From NCBI GenBank assembly GCA_934500875.1, contig CAKSTL010000006.1, forward strand, positions 76,482 to 140,481: a DNA stretch of 64,000 bases. Direction: 5' to 3'. Positions 45,734 through 53,249 of the stretch are shown here, in pieces (positions within the stretch are counted from its first letter, which is position 1; every line of letters starts with the position of its first letter). A model generated the notes under the pieces. That model was not told the origin of the DNA. It did not search any database and saw only the letters and a list, made by a program, of their open reading frames with translations. The position numbers and the translations under genes were made by a program. The stretch is from an uncultured Clostridia bacterium. Lineage in GTDB: Bacteria; Bacillota; Clostridia; UMGS1810.

Positions 45734-45770
45734 AATTTTTTCATCCTGTTTTCTTAAGAATATTAAACGC

Positions 45771-45800
45771 CGAAAAAGAACCAACCGCATTGATTGGTTC
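45771..45800 (-). terminator. Hairpin between binding-protein and permease genes
   Basis: On the minus strand GAACCAAT pairs with (A)TTGGTTC over about 7 bp and is followed by TTTTTC. A partial terminator here would give more binding protein than permease, which is common in such operons. Confidence 0.6.
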
Positions 45801-45826
45801 CTTCCGGTAAAGGTGTATAAACCGTT

Positions 45827-46678
45827 TTATTTTCCTACCATTGAATTTGCGAGCGTGTAGTCAAGAACCGCTGCGTCAACGGTGCTTGCTTTAACCTCCA
45901 AAAGTGCGTCCGTCTGCTTGGGAACAGCCGTATAGCTTGCCTTGGAAAGATTTTTGTCATCTTTAATTGCGCCTTCTCCGGCGGAAGATGTTTCAGCCGC
46001 AAGCTTTGCGCCCGAGAGCGAGGCAGTGTCTTTGTATTTATCTTTATCCGCTTTTCTTATAACGACAACCTGTTTGTTGAGGATGTACGGCGCCGAGAAA
46101 TCGAGGTTTTCTTCTCTTTCTTCGCTGATTGTAAAGCCGTTCCAGATACAGTCAATGCTTTTTGCGTTAAGCTCAATTTCCTTTGTATCCCAGTTAATTT
46201 CAACAAATTCGGGAGTAACGCCAATCTTTTCACACACAGCCTCGGCAAATTCGGTATCAAATCCGACAAATTCGCCGTTGTCGTTTGTGTAGTTCATAGG
46301 GTCGTAAACGGTGTAGCCGATAATCATTTTGCCGTTCTTTTTAATGTATGCAAGGTCGGAATCTCCACTTGCTTTTGAGGGAACGTCTTTCGGCTCAAGA
46401 AGGTTATCCGCAAGGTCATATTTTTTTGCAATTTCCTTAAGCGTTCCGTCGCTGTAGAGTTCTTTCATAATTTTGTTAACTTCGTCAACAACGTCGCTGC
46501 CCGTTCTGAAGCCTATGCCGTATTCTTCAACCGCAAGGTCAAGGCCGTCGATTGTCATAAGGTCGGAATAGTTGCCGCCGGCATTTTCTTTGTTATCAGT
46601 CGTCTGAGTTTTGTCTGCGCATGCTGCAAAAGAGAGCATTACAGCAGCTGTCATAATCAAGCAGAGTATTTTTTTCAT
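45827..46678 (-). CDS. Amino-acid-binding lipoprotein of ABC transporter
   Basis: A 283-residue family 3 solute-binding protein. Start ATG 46678 after GGAG; signal MKKILCLIMTAAVMLSFAAC with lipobox FAAC. Marks: GKMIIGYTVYDPMNY, GFDTEFAEAVCEKIG, IDCIWNGFTISEER, LDFSAPYI. The order is unusual in that a segment YGIGFRTGSDVVDEVNKIMKEL normally found near the C-terminus of such proteins precedes the GKMIIGYT start, and the C-terminus stops at LANSMVGK: the protein looks circularly permuted relative to the standard order. The ligand is probably a polar amino acid. The leader RNA family precedes this gene. Confidence 0.88.
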   Translation of the reverse strand: MKKILCLIMTAAVMLSFAACADKTQTTDNKENAGGNYSDLMTIDGLDLAVEEYGIGFRTGSDVVDEVNKIMKELYSDGTLKEIAKKYDLADNLLEPKDVPSKASGDSDLAYIKKNGKMIIGYTVYDPMNYTNDNGEFVGFDTEFAEAVCEKIGVTPEFVEINWDTKEIELNAKSIDCIWNGFTISEEREENLDFSAPYILNKQVVVIRKADKDKYKDTASLSGAKLAAETSSAGEGAIKDDKNLSKASYTAVPKQTDALLEVKASTVDAAVLDYTLANSMVGK

Positions 46679-46765
46679 TTTAATCTCCATTCCGCCGCCC
46701 TGCGCCGACACAAATTGTAATAAATTTTCTCTTATCCGCAGGGTAAGGAGCGATAAGAGGTTAAA
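46679..46765 (-). ncRNA. Pseudoknot leader RNA, covarying copy before amino-acid-binding protein gene
   Basis: Minus strand: CTCTTATC (46759-46752), loop ending CCCTGCG (46743-46737), closing GATAAGAG (46736-46729), AT-rich connector, then CGCAGGG (46704-46698), exactly complementary to the loop. Compared with the other three copies (GCCATACG with CGTATGGC), two base pairs have changed on both sides, while the hairpin is identical. This is the key evidence that the long-range pairing is real. The outer TTTAACCTC/GAGATTAAA pairing also covaries with the sigE copy. Confidence 0.8.
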
Positions 46766-46956
46766 TCCCCGGAGGTTTTAATGTAAAAACTTTGCATCAA
46801 AACGTCCTTTCAATATCTTATGCCGTTATTATACTTCAACGTTTTAGCAAAGTAAAGCGGTAAAATGCATATTTGTGTATTATCACAACATTTATTTTGT
46901 TTTTTGCCGTTTTTATTGTAAGGATTATACAAATCGGTTTATTTTTAAAATTATTA
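46766..46956. other. AT-rich gap between divergent units
   Basis: No gene or clear element other than the promoter that follows at 46957. The promoter of the leftward ABC transcript must lie in this stretch but I could not choose a convincing pair of boxes. Confidence 0.3.
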
Positions 46957-46985
46957 TTGTGAATTATGTGATTTTGTGATAAAAT
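46957..46985 (+). promoter_or_regulatory. Sigma-A promoter of scaffold/GGGtGRT operon
   Basis: TTGTGA (46957-46962), 17-bp spacer, TAAAAT (46980-46985), 54 bp before the ATG; AAGGAAAGGAG serves as ribosome site. Confidence 0.6.
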
Positions 46986-47039
46986 GTAGAATTAGAGAGA
47001 AAAAATTTACTTTTTTTATATAAGGAAAGGAGTTTTACA

Positions 47040-47732
47040 ATGATTTATTCTTCAGAAGTTGAAAGAATGTGTGTTGTGGCAAAGGGCGCAAATCACGGCC
47101 CCGCACCTATCCCCGAAGAGGGCGCTTGGGTTGCCGCAAAAGAAATTAAGGACATTAAAGGCTTAACCCACGGTGTGGGCTGGTGCGCTCCTCAGCAGGG
47201 TGCCTGTAAGCTTACTTTAAACGTTAAAGATGGTATTATCGAAGAAGCACTTGTTGAAACAATCGGCTGCTCGGGTATGACTCACTCGGCTGCTATGGCT
47301 TCGGAAATTCTTCCCGGCAAAACGCTTTTGGAAGCGCTTAACACAGACCTTGTGTGTGACGCTATAAACACCGCTATGCGTGAGCTTTTCCTCCAGATTG
47401 TATACGGAAGAACACAGACTGCTTTCTCTGAGGGCGGACTTCCTATCGGCGCAGGTCTTGAGGACCTCGGAAAGGGCTTAAGAAGCCAGGTCGGTACAAT
47501 GTACGGCACAAAGGCTAAAGGTACAAGATATCTTGAAATGGCTGAAGGCTATGTTACAAAGCTTGCTTTGGACGAGGACAACGAAACTATCGGTTACGAA
47601 TTTGTTCATATGGGCAAAATGATGGAAATGATTAAAAAAGGTATGGACGCAAACGAGGCTCTTAAAAAAGCTACCGGTACATACGGACGAATTGCCGAAG
47701 CCGCAAAGGTTATTGACCCGAGAGAAGAATAA
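47040..47732 (+). CDS. NifU-like iron-sulfur scaffold family protein
   Basis: A 230-residue protein annotated in Clostridia as an iron-sulfur cluster assembly scaffold, always paired with GGGtGRT. Visible features: WCAPQQGACKL (about 57-67) and ETIGCSGMTHSAAMASEIL (about 86-104), where Cys residues sit in NifU/IscU-like loops (the latter resembles the GCG/S-TAS-M region of scaffolds). No membrane segment. ATG 47040 follows AAGGAG. It starts a two-gene operon; codon use here is richer in GCT/GCA and in AAA than in the flanking genes, consistent with high expression. Exact role unknown. Confidence 0.8.
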   Translation: MIYSSEVERMCVVAKGANHGPAPIPEEGAWVAAKEIKDIKGLTHGVGWCAPQQGACKLTLNVKDGIIEEALVETIGCSGMTHSAAMASEILPGKTLLEALNTDLVCDAINTAMRELFLQIVYGRTQTAFSEGGLPIGAGLEDLGKGLRSQVGTMYGTKAKGTRYLEMAEGYVTKLALDEDNETIGYEFVHMGKMMEMIKKGMDANEALKKATGTYGRIAEAAKVIDPREE

Positions 47733-47755
47733 TTTGATAAGGAGGATTAAATACA

Positions 47756-48757
47756 ATGGCATTATTTGAAAGCTACGAAAGAAGAATTGACAATATAAAT
47801 AAAGTTCTTAAAGAAAACGGCATTGCTTCTTTGGAAGAAGCCAAAGCTATATGTGAAGAAAAAGGAATCAATCCTTACGAAATCACAAAAGGTATTCAGC
47901 CTATCTGCTTTGAAAACGCTTGCTGGGCTTATGTTATGGGTGCGGCTCTTGCAATTAAAAGAGGCGTAAAAACAGCAGCCGACGCTGCCGAAGTTATAGG
48001 CGAAGGCTTGCAGGCTTTTTGTATTGCGGGTTCTGTTGCCGACGACAGAAAAGTTGGTATCGGTCACGGAAATTTAGGCGCAATGCTTTTGAGAGAAGAA
48101 ACAAAATGCTTTGCATTTTTGGCAGGTCACGAGTCATTTGCTGCCGCTGAGGGCGCTATCGGTATTGCAAGAAGCGCAAACAAAGTAAGAAAAGAGCCGC
48201 TCAGAGTTATTCTTAACGGTCTTGGAAAAGACGCAGCTCAAATTATTTCGAGAATTAACGGTTTTACATATGTTCAGACAAAATTTGATTATGCTACCGG
48301 CAAGGTTAATATCGTTAAAGAAAAAGCATATTCAAAAGGCGAGAGAGCCGCTGTTAAATGCTACGGTGCGGATGATGTGCGTGAAGGCGTTGCAATTATG
48401 CACCACGAGGGCGTTGACGTTTCTATCACGGGTAACTCGACAAACCCGACAAGATTCCAGCATCCTGTTGCGGGAACATACAAAAAAGAATGTAATCAGC
48501 TCGGCAAAAAATATTTCTCGGTTGCTTCGGGCGGCGGTACGGGAAGAACGCTTCATCCCGACAATATGGCGGCAGGCCCCGCTTCTTACGGTATGACGGA
48601 TACAATGGGCAGAATGCACTCGGACGCTCAGTTCGCAGGTTCGTCCTCCGTTCCGGCTCACGTTGAAATGATGGGCTTCCTCGGTATGGGCAATAATCCG
48701 ATGGTCGGCGCTACAGTTGCAGTTGCTGTTGCTGTTGCAGAAGCTATGAATAAATAA
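47756..48757 (+). CDS. GGGtGRT protein
   Basis: A 333-residue protein with the family signature SGGGTGRTLHPDNMAAGP (about 258-275) and other strongly conserved segments (GSVADDRKVGIGHGNLGAMLL, FLAGHESFAAAEGAIGIA, SITGNSTNPTRFQHPVAGTYKKE). It follows the scaffold-like gene by 23 bp with AAGGAGG upstream. The family is widespread in anaerobic Firmicutes and has no established biochemical function. The invariant His and Gly-rich loops suggest a nucleotide- or metal-binding enzyme (inference). A strong terminator follows. Confidence 0.9.
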   Translation: MALFESYERRIDNINKVLKENGIASLEEAKAICEEKGINPYEITKGIQPICFENACWAYVMGAALAIKRGVKTAADAAEVIGEGLQAFCIAGSVADDRKVGIGHGNLGAMLLREETKCFAFLAGHESFAAAEGAIGIARSANKVRKEPLRVILNGLGKDAAQIISRINGFTYVQTKFDYATGKVNIVKEKAYSKGERAAVKCYGADDVREGVAIMHHEGVDVSITGNSTNPTRFQHPVAGTYKKECNQLGKKYFSVASGGGTGRTLHPDNMAAGPASYGMTDTMGRMHSDAQFAGSSSVPAHVEMMGFLGMGNNPMVGATVAVAVAVAEAMNK

Positions 48758-48774
48758 GATTTTATACGCATAAA

Positions 48775-48838
48775 AAACAGACACTTCAAAACCAATGCTT
48801 TCTTATTGAGGAGCGGCTTTTGAAGTGTCTGTTTTTTT
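48775..48838 (+). terminator. Terminator whose loop is an end of the 276-bp element
   Basis: A perfect 17-bp stem (arms 48775-48791 and 48818-48834, core ACAGACACTTC) is followed by a T-run. The 26-nt loop 48792-48817 and the adjoining CTTCAAAA match the right end of the repeated element at 8020-8295 (CCAATGCTTTCTTAT, then GAGGAGCGGC). Confidence 0.85.
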
Positions 48839-48911
48839 GTATGAATATTACACAACCGTATTTAAGCCTGTGTTTTTATCAAATCGAATTTTATAATTTC
48901 TGAAAACTGTT

Positions 48912-49838
48912 TCAAATCATAGCCAAAAGCATAAACGCAACGGGAGTTATAAAGAGCGCTGCGACATTGGAGATAAGCGCAATGCACGCACCGAGCGTTG
49001 AATTTATGCCTTTTGATGCCGGTACGACAATACTGTTTAAGCCCGCCGGCATTGCCATCATTCCGGCAGAGATAATGACAACTGTTTTGTCAAACCCGAG
49101 CACATACAAAGCGGATGCTACGCAAAACGGAATAAAAATCATACGCACAAACAGGGTAAGGTACACCCTTGTGTTTGTAAACGCCTTTTTTACGGACAAA
49201 TCCGACAAAACGTAGCCTGCAAGTATCATTGACATAGGTGCCATACAGTTTTGCGCATTCTGCACCGCTGTCATAAAAACTTTGGGAAGCTTTATTCCAA
49301 AAGCGCCGAAAACAATGCCTGCGGCGGTTGCTATAATCGGCGGATTTAAAAGCGATTTAAGCGACAGTTTTGTTTTTGTCGGGTCAAGAATATAAAACCC
49401 CAGAACATAGCACACGATATTGCCGGTGAACATAAACATCATTGCGTAATAAAGCCATTCTTCGCCGTAGAGCGCAAGAATAAGCGGATATCCGAAATAT
49501 GAATAATTAGGAAACATTACGGTGTATGCATACACCCCACGCTCGAATTTATCCTTTGTCATAAGTTTTGCCCACAAAAAGCCGAGCGCAATTTCAAATA
49601 TCATTACAAACGAGCCGATTATTACAAAGTTTATGTTTTTTACAAGCGAGCTTATGTTAAATTGGGTTGCGAATGTGTTGAAGCACATTGCCGGCAAAAA
49701 TACCCATACAAGAAGGTTTGATATTACTCCTCCTGCGCTTTGGTTTAAGAGCTTGCCCTTTTTTGCAAAATATCCTGTAAGGAGGAATATGAACATCATC
49801 AAAACCTGGTTTAACGATATGCCGAATGTTTCTGCCAT
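48912..49838 (-). CDS. AEC (auxin efflux carrier) family transporter
   Basis: A 308-residue membrane protein with about ten hydrophobic segments in the two-halves arrangement of the AEC/BART superfamily. LTGYFAKKGKLLNQSAGGVISNLLVWVFLPAMCFN-like start (given in parts: GYFAKKGKLL, GVISNLLVWVFLPAMCF) and the C-terminal GMMAMPAGLNSIVVPASKGI with crossover Pro/Gly are typical. It probably exports or imports an organic acid. ATG 49838 follows AAAGGAAA. It lies 14 bp downstream of argB on the same strand, so it may be co-transcribed with argCB; a link to arginine metabolism is not shown. Confidence 0.88.
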   Translation of the reverse strand: MAETFGISLNQVLMMFIFLLTGYFAKKGKLLNQSAGGVISNLLVWVFLPAMCFNTFATQFNISSLVKNINFVIIGSFVMIFEIALGFLWAKLMTKDKFERGVYAYTVMFPNYSYFGYPLILALYGEEWLYYAMMFMFTGNIVCYVLGFYILDPTKTKLSLKSLLNPPIIATAAGIVFGAFGIKLPKVFMTAVQNAQNCMAPMSMILAGYVLSDLSVKKAFTNTRVYLTLFVRMIFIPFCVASALYVLGFDKTVVIISAGMMAMPAGLNSIVVPASKGINSTLGACIALISNVAALFITPVAFMLLAMI

Positions 49839-49851
49839 TGTATTTCCTTTC

Positions 49852-50745
49852 TCAGTCGTGAAATTCGTCTGCCGTTATCATTGTGCCGATACCTTTTTTT
49901 GTGAAGATTTCAAGCAAAATGGAATGAAGTATTCGTCCGTCAATGATATGCACACGCTTTACACCGTGCGAAACAGCGTCCTTGCAGCTTAAAATTTTCG
50001 GAATCATTCCGCCCGAAATAACGCCTTTTTCAATATATCCGTCAACATCGTCGGTGGGCAGAACAAAAATAACGTTTCCGTCCTCGTCCTTTACGCCGTC
50101 AACGTCGGTGAGGTACATAAGCTTTTCAGCCTTCAGCGCCTTTGCAACCTCTGCAGCAACGGTATCGGCATTTATGTTGTAGCTCTGACCGTTTTCGTCA
50201 ACGCCTATCGGTGCGATAACCGGGATATATTCGTCATTCGTAAGAAGATTTATAACCTTTGTGTTGATTTTTTCTATATCACCCACAAAGCCGATATCTT
50301 CTTTTTTGCCGTCAACATAAGTGTAGAGCTTTTTACATTCGATAAGCTTTCCGTCAAGACCGCAAAGACCGATTGCCTTGCCGCCCTTTGCGTTGAGAAG
50401 CGACACGATTTCCTTATTTGTCTTTCCCACAAGCACCATCTGCGCAATATGCATTGTTTCTTCGTCCGTCACACGCAAGCCGTTTATAAATTTGCTTTCA
50501 ACGTGATACGTTTTGAGCGCCTGCGATATATCCGGTCCGCCGCCGTGCACAAGAACGGGGTTTAAGCCGACAAATTTTAAAAGGACAATGTCCTCGATTA
50601 CGCTTTTTTTAAGTTCTTCGTTTATCATTGCGTTTCCGCCGTATTTTATTACGATTGTTTTTTTATAGAGCTTTTGAATATAAGGAAGCGCCTCTACGAG
50701 TATTCCTGCCTTTTTTATAAGACCCTCCGTATACGAATCCATCAT
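49852..50745 (-). CDS. argB: Acetylglutamate kinase ArgB
   Basis: A 297-residue amino-acid kinase. KTIVIKYGGNAM (about 29-40), VHGGGPDISQAL, GLCGLDGKL and the C-terminal GVKRVHIIDGRILHSILLEIFTKKGIGTMI identify NAGK; the N-terminal helix (IKKAGILVEALPYIQKLY) is the kind found in hexameric, arginine-inhibited enzymes. The start is ATG 50745, overlapping the argC stop, with GGAGG upstream. Step two of arginine biosynthesis: N-acetylglutamate to its 5-phosphate, the substrate of ArgC. Confidence 0.96.
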   Translation of the reverse strand: MMDSYTEGLIKKAGILVEALPYIQKLYKKTIVIKYGGNAMINEELKKSVIEDIVLLKFVGLNPVLVHGGGPDISQALKTYHVESKFINGLRVTDEETMHIAQMVLVGKTNKEIVSLLNAKGGKAIGLCGLDGKLIECKKLYTYVDGKKEDIGFVGDIEKINTKVINLLTNDEYIPVIAPIGVDENGQSYNINADTVAAEVAKALKAEKLMYLTDVDGVKDEDGNVIFVLPTDDVDGYIEKGVISGGMIPKILSCKDAVSHGVKRVHIIDGRILHSILLEIFTKKGIGTMITADEFHD

Positions 50746-51779
50746 AAATAAAAACCTCCGTTTGCAATGCCGCATTTTTCGTCAATGCCGAACATAATAT
50801 TCATATTCTGCACCGCCTGACCTGCGGCGCCTTTAAAAAGATTATCGATTGCAGAAGATACAACAACTCTTTTCAAGCGTTTGTCAACCTTGAAGCCGAT
50901 ATCTATAAAATTGCTGCCCGCAACGTGATTTGTTTCGGGAAGTGCGTCCTTTAGTATGCGGACAAAATATTCATCCTTATAAAAGTCTGCGAAAATATTG
51001 TATATATCATCATCCGTGCAGTCGGTTTTAAGATTTGCATAGCACGTTGCAAGAATACCCCTTTTGAGCGGAACAAGGTGAGGGGTGAACGACACCAAAA
51101 TTTCTTCGTTTGCTATGAGCGAGAGTTCCTGCTCGATTTCGGAGGTGTGGCGGTGGGTTGCGATTTTGTATGCACGCATATTTTCGGTACATTCGCAAAA
51201 GCTGTAGTCAAGATTTGTTGTTCTGCCTGCGCCGGTAACGCCCGATTTTGCGTCGATTATTATATTTTTTGTATCTATGGCGCCTTTTGCAAGAAGCGGC
51301 GCAAGAGCCATAATGGAACAGGTTGTGTAACAGCCGGGATTGCCTATAATCTGAGCGTTTTTTATTTCGTTTCGGTGCAGTTCGCAAAGCCCGTAAACCG
51401 ATTTTTTCAAAAGAGAAGGGCAGTCGTGCGGCGTGCCGTACCATTTTTCGTAAACCTTTTCGTCGTTATAACGAAAATCGCCGCTGAGGTCAATAATTTT
51501 CAGACCTGCCTCGTAAAGGGAGGGTATAACCTCTTTTGACGCACCGTGCGGAAGAGCCGTAAACACAACGTCGCATTTTTCCTTGATTTTTGCTGTATCG
51601 ACCTCTTCAAGAAGAATGTCGCACACGTTTTTAAGGTTTGGATAAACGTCCGAAATTTTCTTTCCTGCGTATGTTTTTGACGCCGCATATGTAATTTTGA
51701 CCATCGGGTGGTTTGACAGTATGCGCACCGTTTCAATTCCTGCATATCCGGTTGCGCCGAGAACACCTGCTTTTATCAT
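50742..51779 (-). CDS. argC: N-acetyl-gamma-glutamyl-phosphate reductase ArgC
   Basis: A 345-residue NADPH-dependent reductase. GATGYAGIETVRIL (about 8-21) is the nucleotide loop, GNPGCYTTCSIMALAPL holds the catalytic Cys, and HRHTSEIEQEL with GVTGAGR complete the type 1 ArgC pattern. It is first in the unit argC-argB, with an inverted repeat and -10 box just upstream that suggest arginine repressor control. argJ, argD and argF are not in the window. Confidence 0.96.
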   Translation of the reverse strand: MIKAGVLGATGYAGIETVRILSNHPMVKITYAASKTYAGKKISDVYPNLKNVCDILLEEVDTAKIKEKCDVVFTALPHGASKEVIPSLYEAGLKIIDLSGDFRYNDEKVYEKWYGTPHDCPSLLKKSVYGLCELHRNEIKNAQIIGNPGCYTTCSIMALAPLLAKGAIDTKNIIIDAKSGVTGAGRTTNLDYSFCECTENMRAYKIATHRHTSEIEQELSLIANEEILVSFTPHLVPLKRGILATCYANLKTDCTDDDIYNIFADFYKDEYFVRILKDALPETNHVAGSNFIDIGFKVDKRLKRVVVSSAIDNLFKGAAGQAVQNMNIMFGIDEKCGIANGGFYL

Positions 51780-51802
51780 AATTTTCGCCTTCTTTTTATA
51801 AA

Positions 51803-51834
51803 ATTATATAAAAAGTGAAAATTTTTTTCACTTT
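51803..51834 (-). promoter_or_regulatory. argC promoter and candidate ArgR/AhrC operator
   Basis: On the minus strand TATAAT lies at 51808-51803. Right upstream is a near-perfect palindrome, AAAGTGAAAA and TTTTCACTTT separated by three bases (51812-51834), covering the expected -35 area. Its GTGAA...TTCAC form resembles ARG boxes. No standard -35 is visible. The rest of the gap to 52000 shows no gene. Confidence 0.45.
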
Positions 51835-52006
51835 AACATCTTTCTTTTTATTTATTATCACACAATTTACCGCAAAAATCAACACACAATTCCTTTATTT
51901 ATGCAAAATGCACACATAGAAACAAAAGGCGGTAATATTTATGGTTATATTTATGTTTTTATGCACTGTTATGCGTATAAAAATACATTTTTGAAAGCCC
52001 TTCTTT

Positions 52007-52040
52007 TTCGACTTTTTATTGCGCTTTTTTGTGATAGAAT
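52007..52040 (+). promoter_or_regulatory. Spo0A-type promoter of spoIIGA-sigE
   Basis: TTCGAC at 52007-52012 and TAGAAT at 52035-52040 are 22 bp apart. B. subtilis spoIIG has the same odd 22-bp spacing with a Spo0A box over the -35. TTCGACT here matches six of seven bases of a Spo0A box. A small CCGATA/TATCGG hairpin follows before the GGGAGG ribosome site. Confidence 0.5.
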
Positions 52041-52084
52041 ATCCTTAATCCGATAACTGATATCGGGTTACGGGAGGACGGTTT

Positions 52085-52972
52085 ATGACAGTTTACATAG
52101 ATGTTTTGTTTATTATAAATTTTGTTGTAAATTACGTGCTTTTGCTTATAACGGGCAAAATTATGCGGAGGGAAAAATCATATGCAAGGCTTTGTCTTGC
52201 GGCGTTTTCGGGTGCTGTGTACGCCTGCTTTATGTTTTTTCCGCAGATTAAATTTTTGTACGGATTTATGTTTAAAATTTTTGCGTCGTTTGCCCTTATA
52301 GTTATTGCATACGGCATAAAAAGCATAAAACTGACGCTTAAAACCGCATTTGTGTTTTATCTTTCGTCGTTTGTTTTCGGCGGAGTGACGCTTGCGCTGT
52401 TTTATTTTACCGACGCAGGTCTTAAATACGGCGGTGCGTTAAACAACGGCATTTTTTATTTTAATATGCCGTGGAAAATACTGTTTCTTGCGTGCGCAGC
52501 CTCGTATGCGGCGGTGAGGGCAGGCTTTGGAATATACAAAAAGGATAAGAATTTTTCATACAAGAAGGTGAAGGTGGTAATTTCAAACGATTTTGCGTGC
52601 CTTAATGCGCTGGTTGACACGGGAAATCTTTTGACCGACCCGATTACAAATTCGCCGGTTGTGGTTGCCGAGCTTGAAAGCATAAAACGGCTTTTGCCCG
52701 ACAAGCTTGTAGAGGTTTTTGAAAACAAGTGCGAAAACGATCTTGAAACGGTGTCGGAGGCGGTTAAGGATACCGGGTTTGAGAAAAGAATACGTATGAT
52801 TCCGTTTACGTCGCTGGGTGAAGAAAACGGAATAATGCTTGGATTTAAGCCGGATTTTCTTGTTGTCGGCGGCAATACGGTTTCGGACGTATGCGTTGCG
52901 ATATGCTGCAAAAATTTGTCGAACGGACATTCATACAATGCGCTGATAAGTCCCGAGGCGCTGAACGTGTGA
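52085..52972 (+). CDS. spoIIGA: Sigma-E processing peptidase SpoIIGA
   Basis: A 295-residue membrane aspartic protease. Five hydrophobic segments fill residues about 5-150 (VYIDVLFIINFVVNYVLLL), followed by a soluble protease domain with the catalytic Asp178 in ALVDTGNLLTDP. Known: in the mother cell it cleaves pro-sigma-E on a signal from the forespore. ATG 52085 follows GGGAGG. sigE lies downstream, as usual, but the 277-bp spacer with two leader-RNA copies and a small ORF is unusual; these genes are normally nearly adjacent. Confidence 0.95.
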   Translation: MTVYIDVLFIINFVVNYVLLLITGKIMRREKSYARLCLAAFSGAVYACFMFFPQIKFLYGFMFKIFASFALIVIAYGIKSIKLTLKTAFVFYLSSFVFGGVTLALFYFTDAGLKYGGALNNGIFYFNMPWKILFLACAASYAAVRAGFGIYKKDKNFSYKKVKVVISNDFACLNALVDTGNLLTDPITNSPVVVAELESIKRLLPDKLVEVFENKCENDLETVSEAVKDTGFEKRIRMIPFTSLGEENGIMLGFKPDFLVVGGNTVSDVCVAICCKNLSNGHSYNALISPEALNV

Positions 52973-52980
52973 AGGAAAAT

Positions 52981-53072
52981 ACAAAAATCTCTTATCACTT
53001 TTTGCCATACGGATAAGAGAAAATTAAATCAATACTTATGCCGGCGTATGGCGGCGGATAAGGAGATTTAAC
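52981..53072 (+). ncRNA. Pseudoknot leader RNA, first copy between spoIIGA and sigE
   Basis: CTCTTATC (52989-52996), loop with GCCATACG (53004-53011), GATAAGAG (53012-53019), A/T-rich connector, CGTATGGC (53045-53052) complementary to the loop, then AAGGAG. It controls, if functional, the small ORF at 53073. AAATCTC near the 5' end can instead pair with GAGATTT at the ribosome site. Confidence 0.75.
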
Positions 53073-53195
53073 GTGAAAGAAACTTTCCCGTTAAAGCCTC
53101 CGGCAGGATTAAAGTGCCCGTGCGAAATTTTTTTGCTGCCGCAAAAAACGCACATGGGCGTAAAAATCTCTTATCATTCCTTGCCATACGGATAA
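53073..53195 (+). CDS. Small 40-residue ORF between two leader copies
   Basis: GTG 53073 has a good AAGGAG seven bases upstream. The 40-residue product begins MKETFPLKPPAGLKC and has two Cys (KCPCE) but no recognisable family. Its last codons run through the 5' arm and loop of the second leader RNA and its TAA lies inside the GATAAGAG strand (53193-53195). Translation would therefore disturb the sigE leader. It may be a regulatory upstream ORF or the remnant of a duplication; no homologue known to me. Confidence 0.4.
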   Translation: MKETFPLKPPAGLKCPCEIFLLPQKTHMGVKISYHSLPYG

Positions 53196-53249
53196 GAGAA
53201 AATTAAATCAATACTTATGCCGGCGTATGGCGGCGGAATGGAGATTTTT
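53161..53249 (+). ncRNA. Pseudoknot leader RNA, second copy, before sigE
   Basis: CTCTTATC (53168-53175), loop with GCCATACG (53183-53190), GATAAGAG (53191-53198), connector, CGTATGGC (53224-53231), then GGAG (53240-53243) and ATG 53250. The 5' flank AAAAATCTC (53162-53170) is an exact complement of GAGATTTTT (53241-53249) at the ribosome site and shares CTC with the hairpin, so the two folds exclude each other. Confidence 0.78.

Noticed and set aside
53217..53249. In-frame ATG giving an 11-residue longer SigE
   Set aside because: The codons belong to the leader RNA; the same leader gives similar-looking codons before an unrelated gene at 46711, and the pro-sigma-E start with a ribosome site is at 53250.
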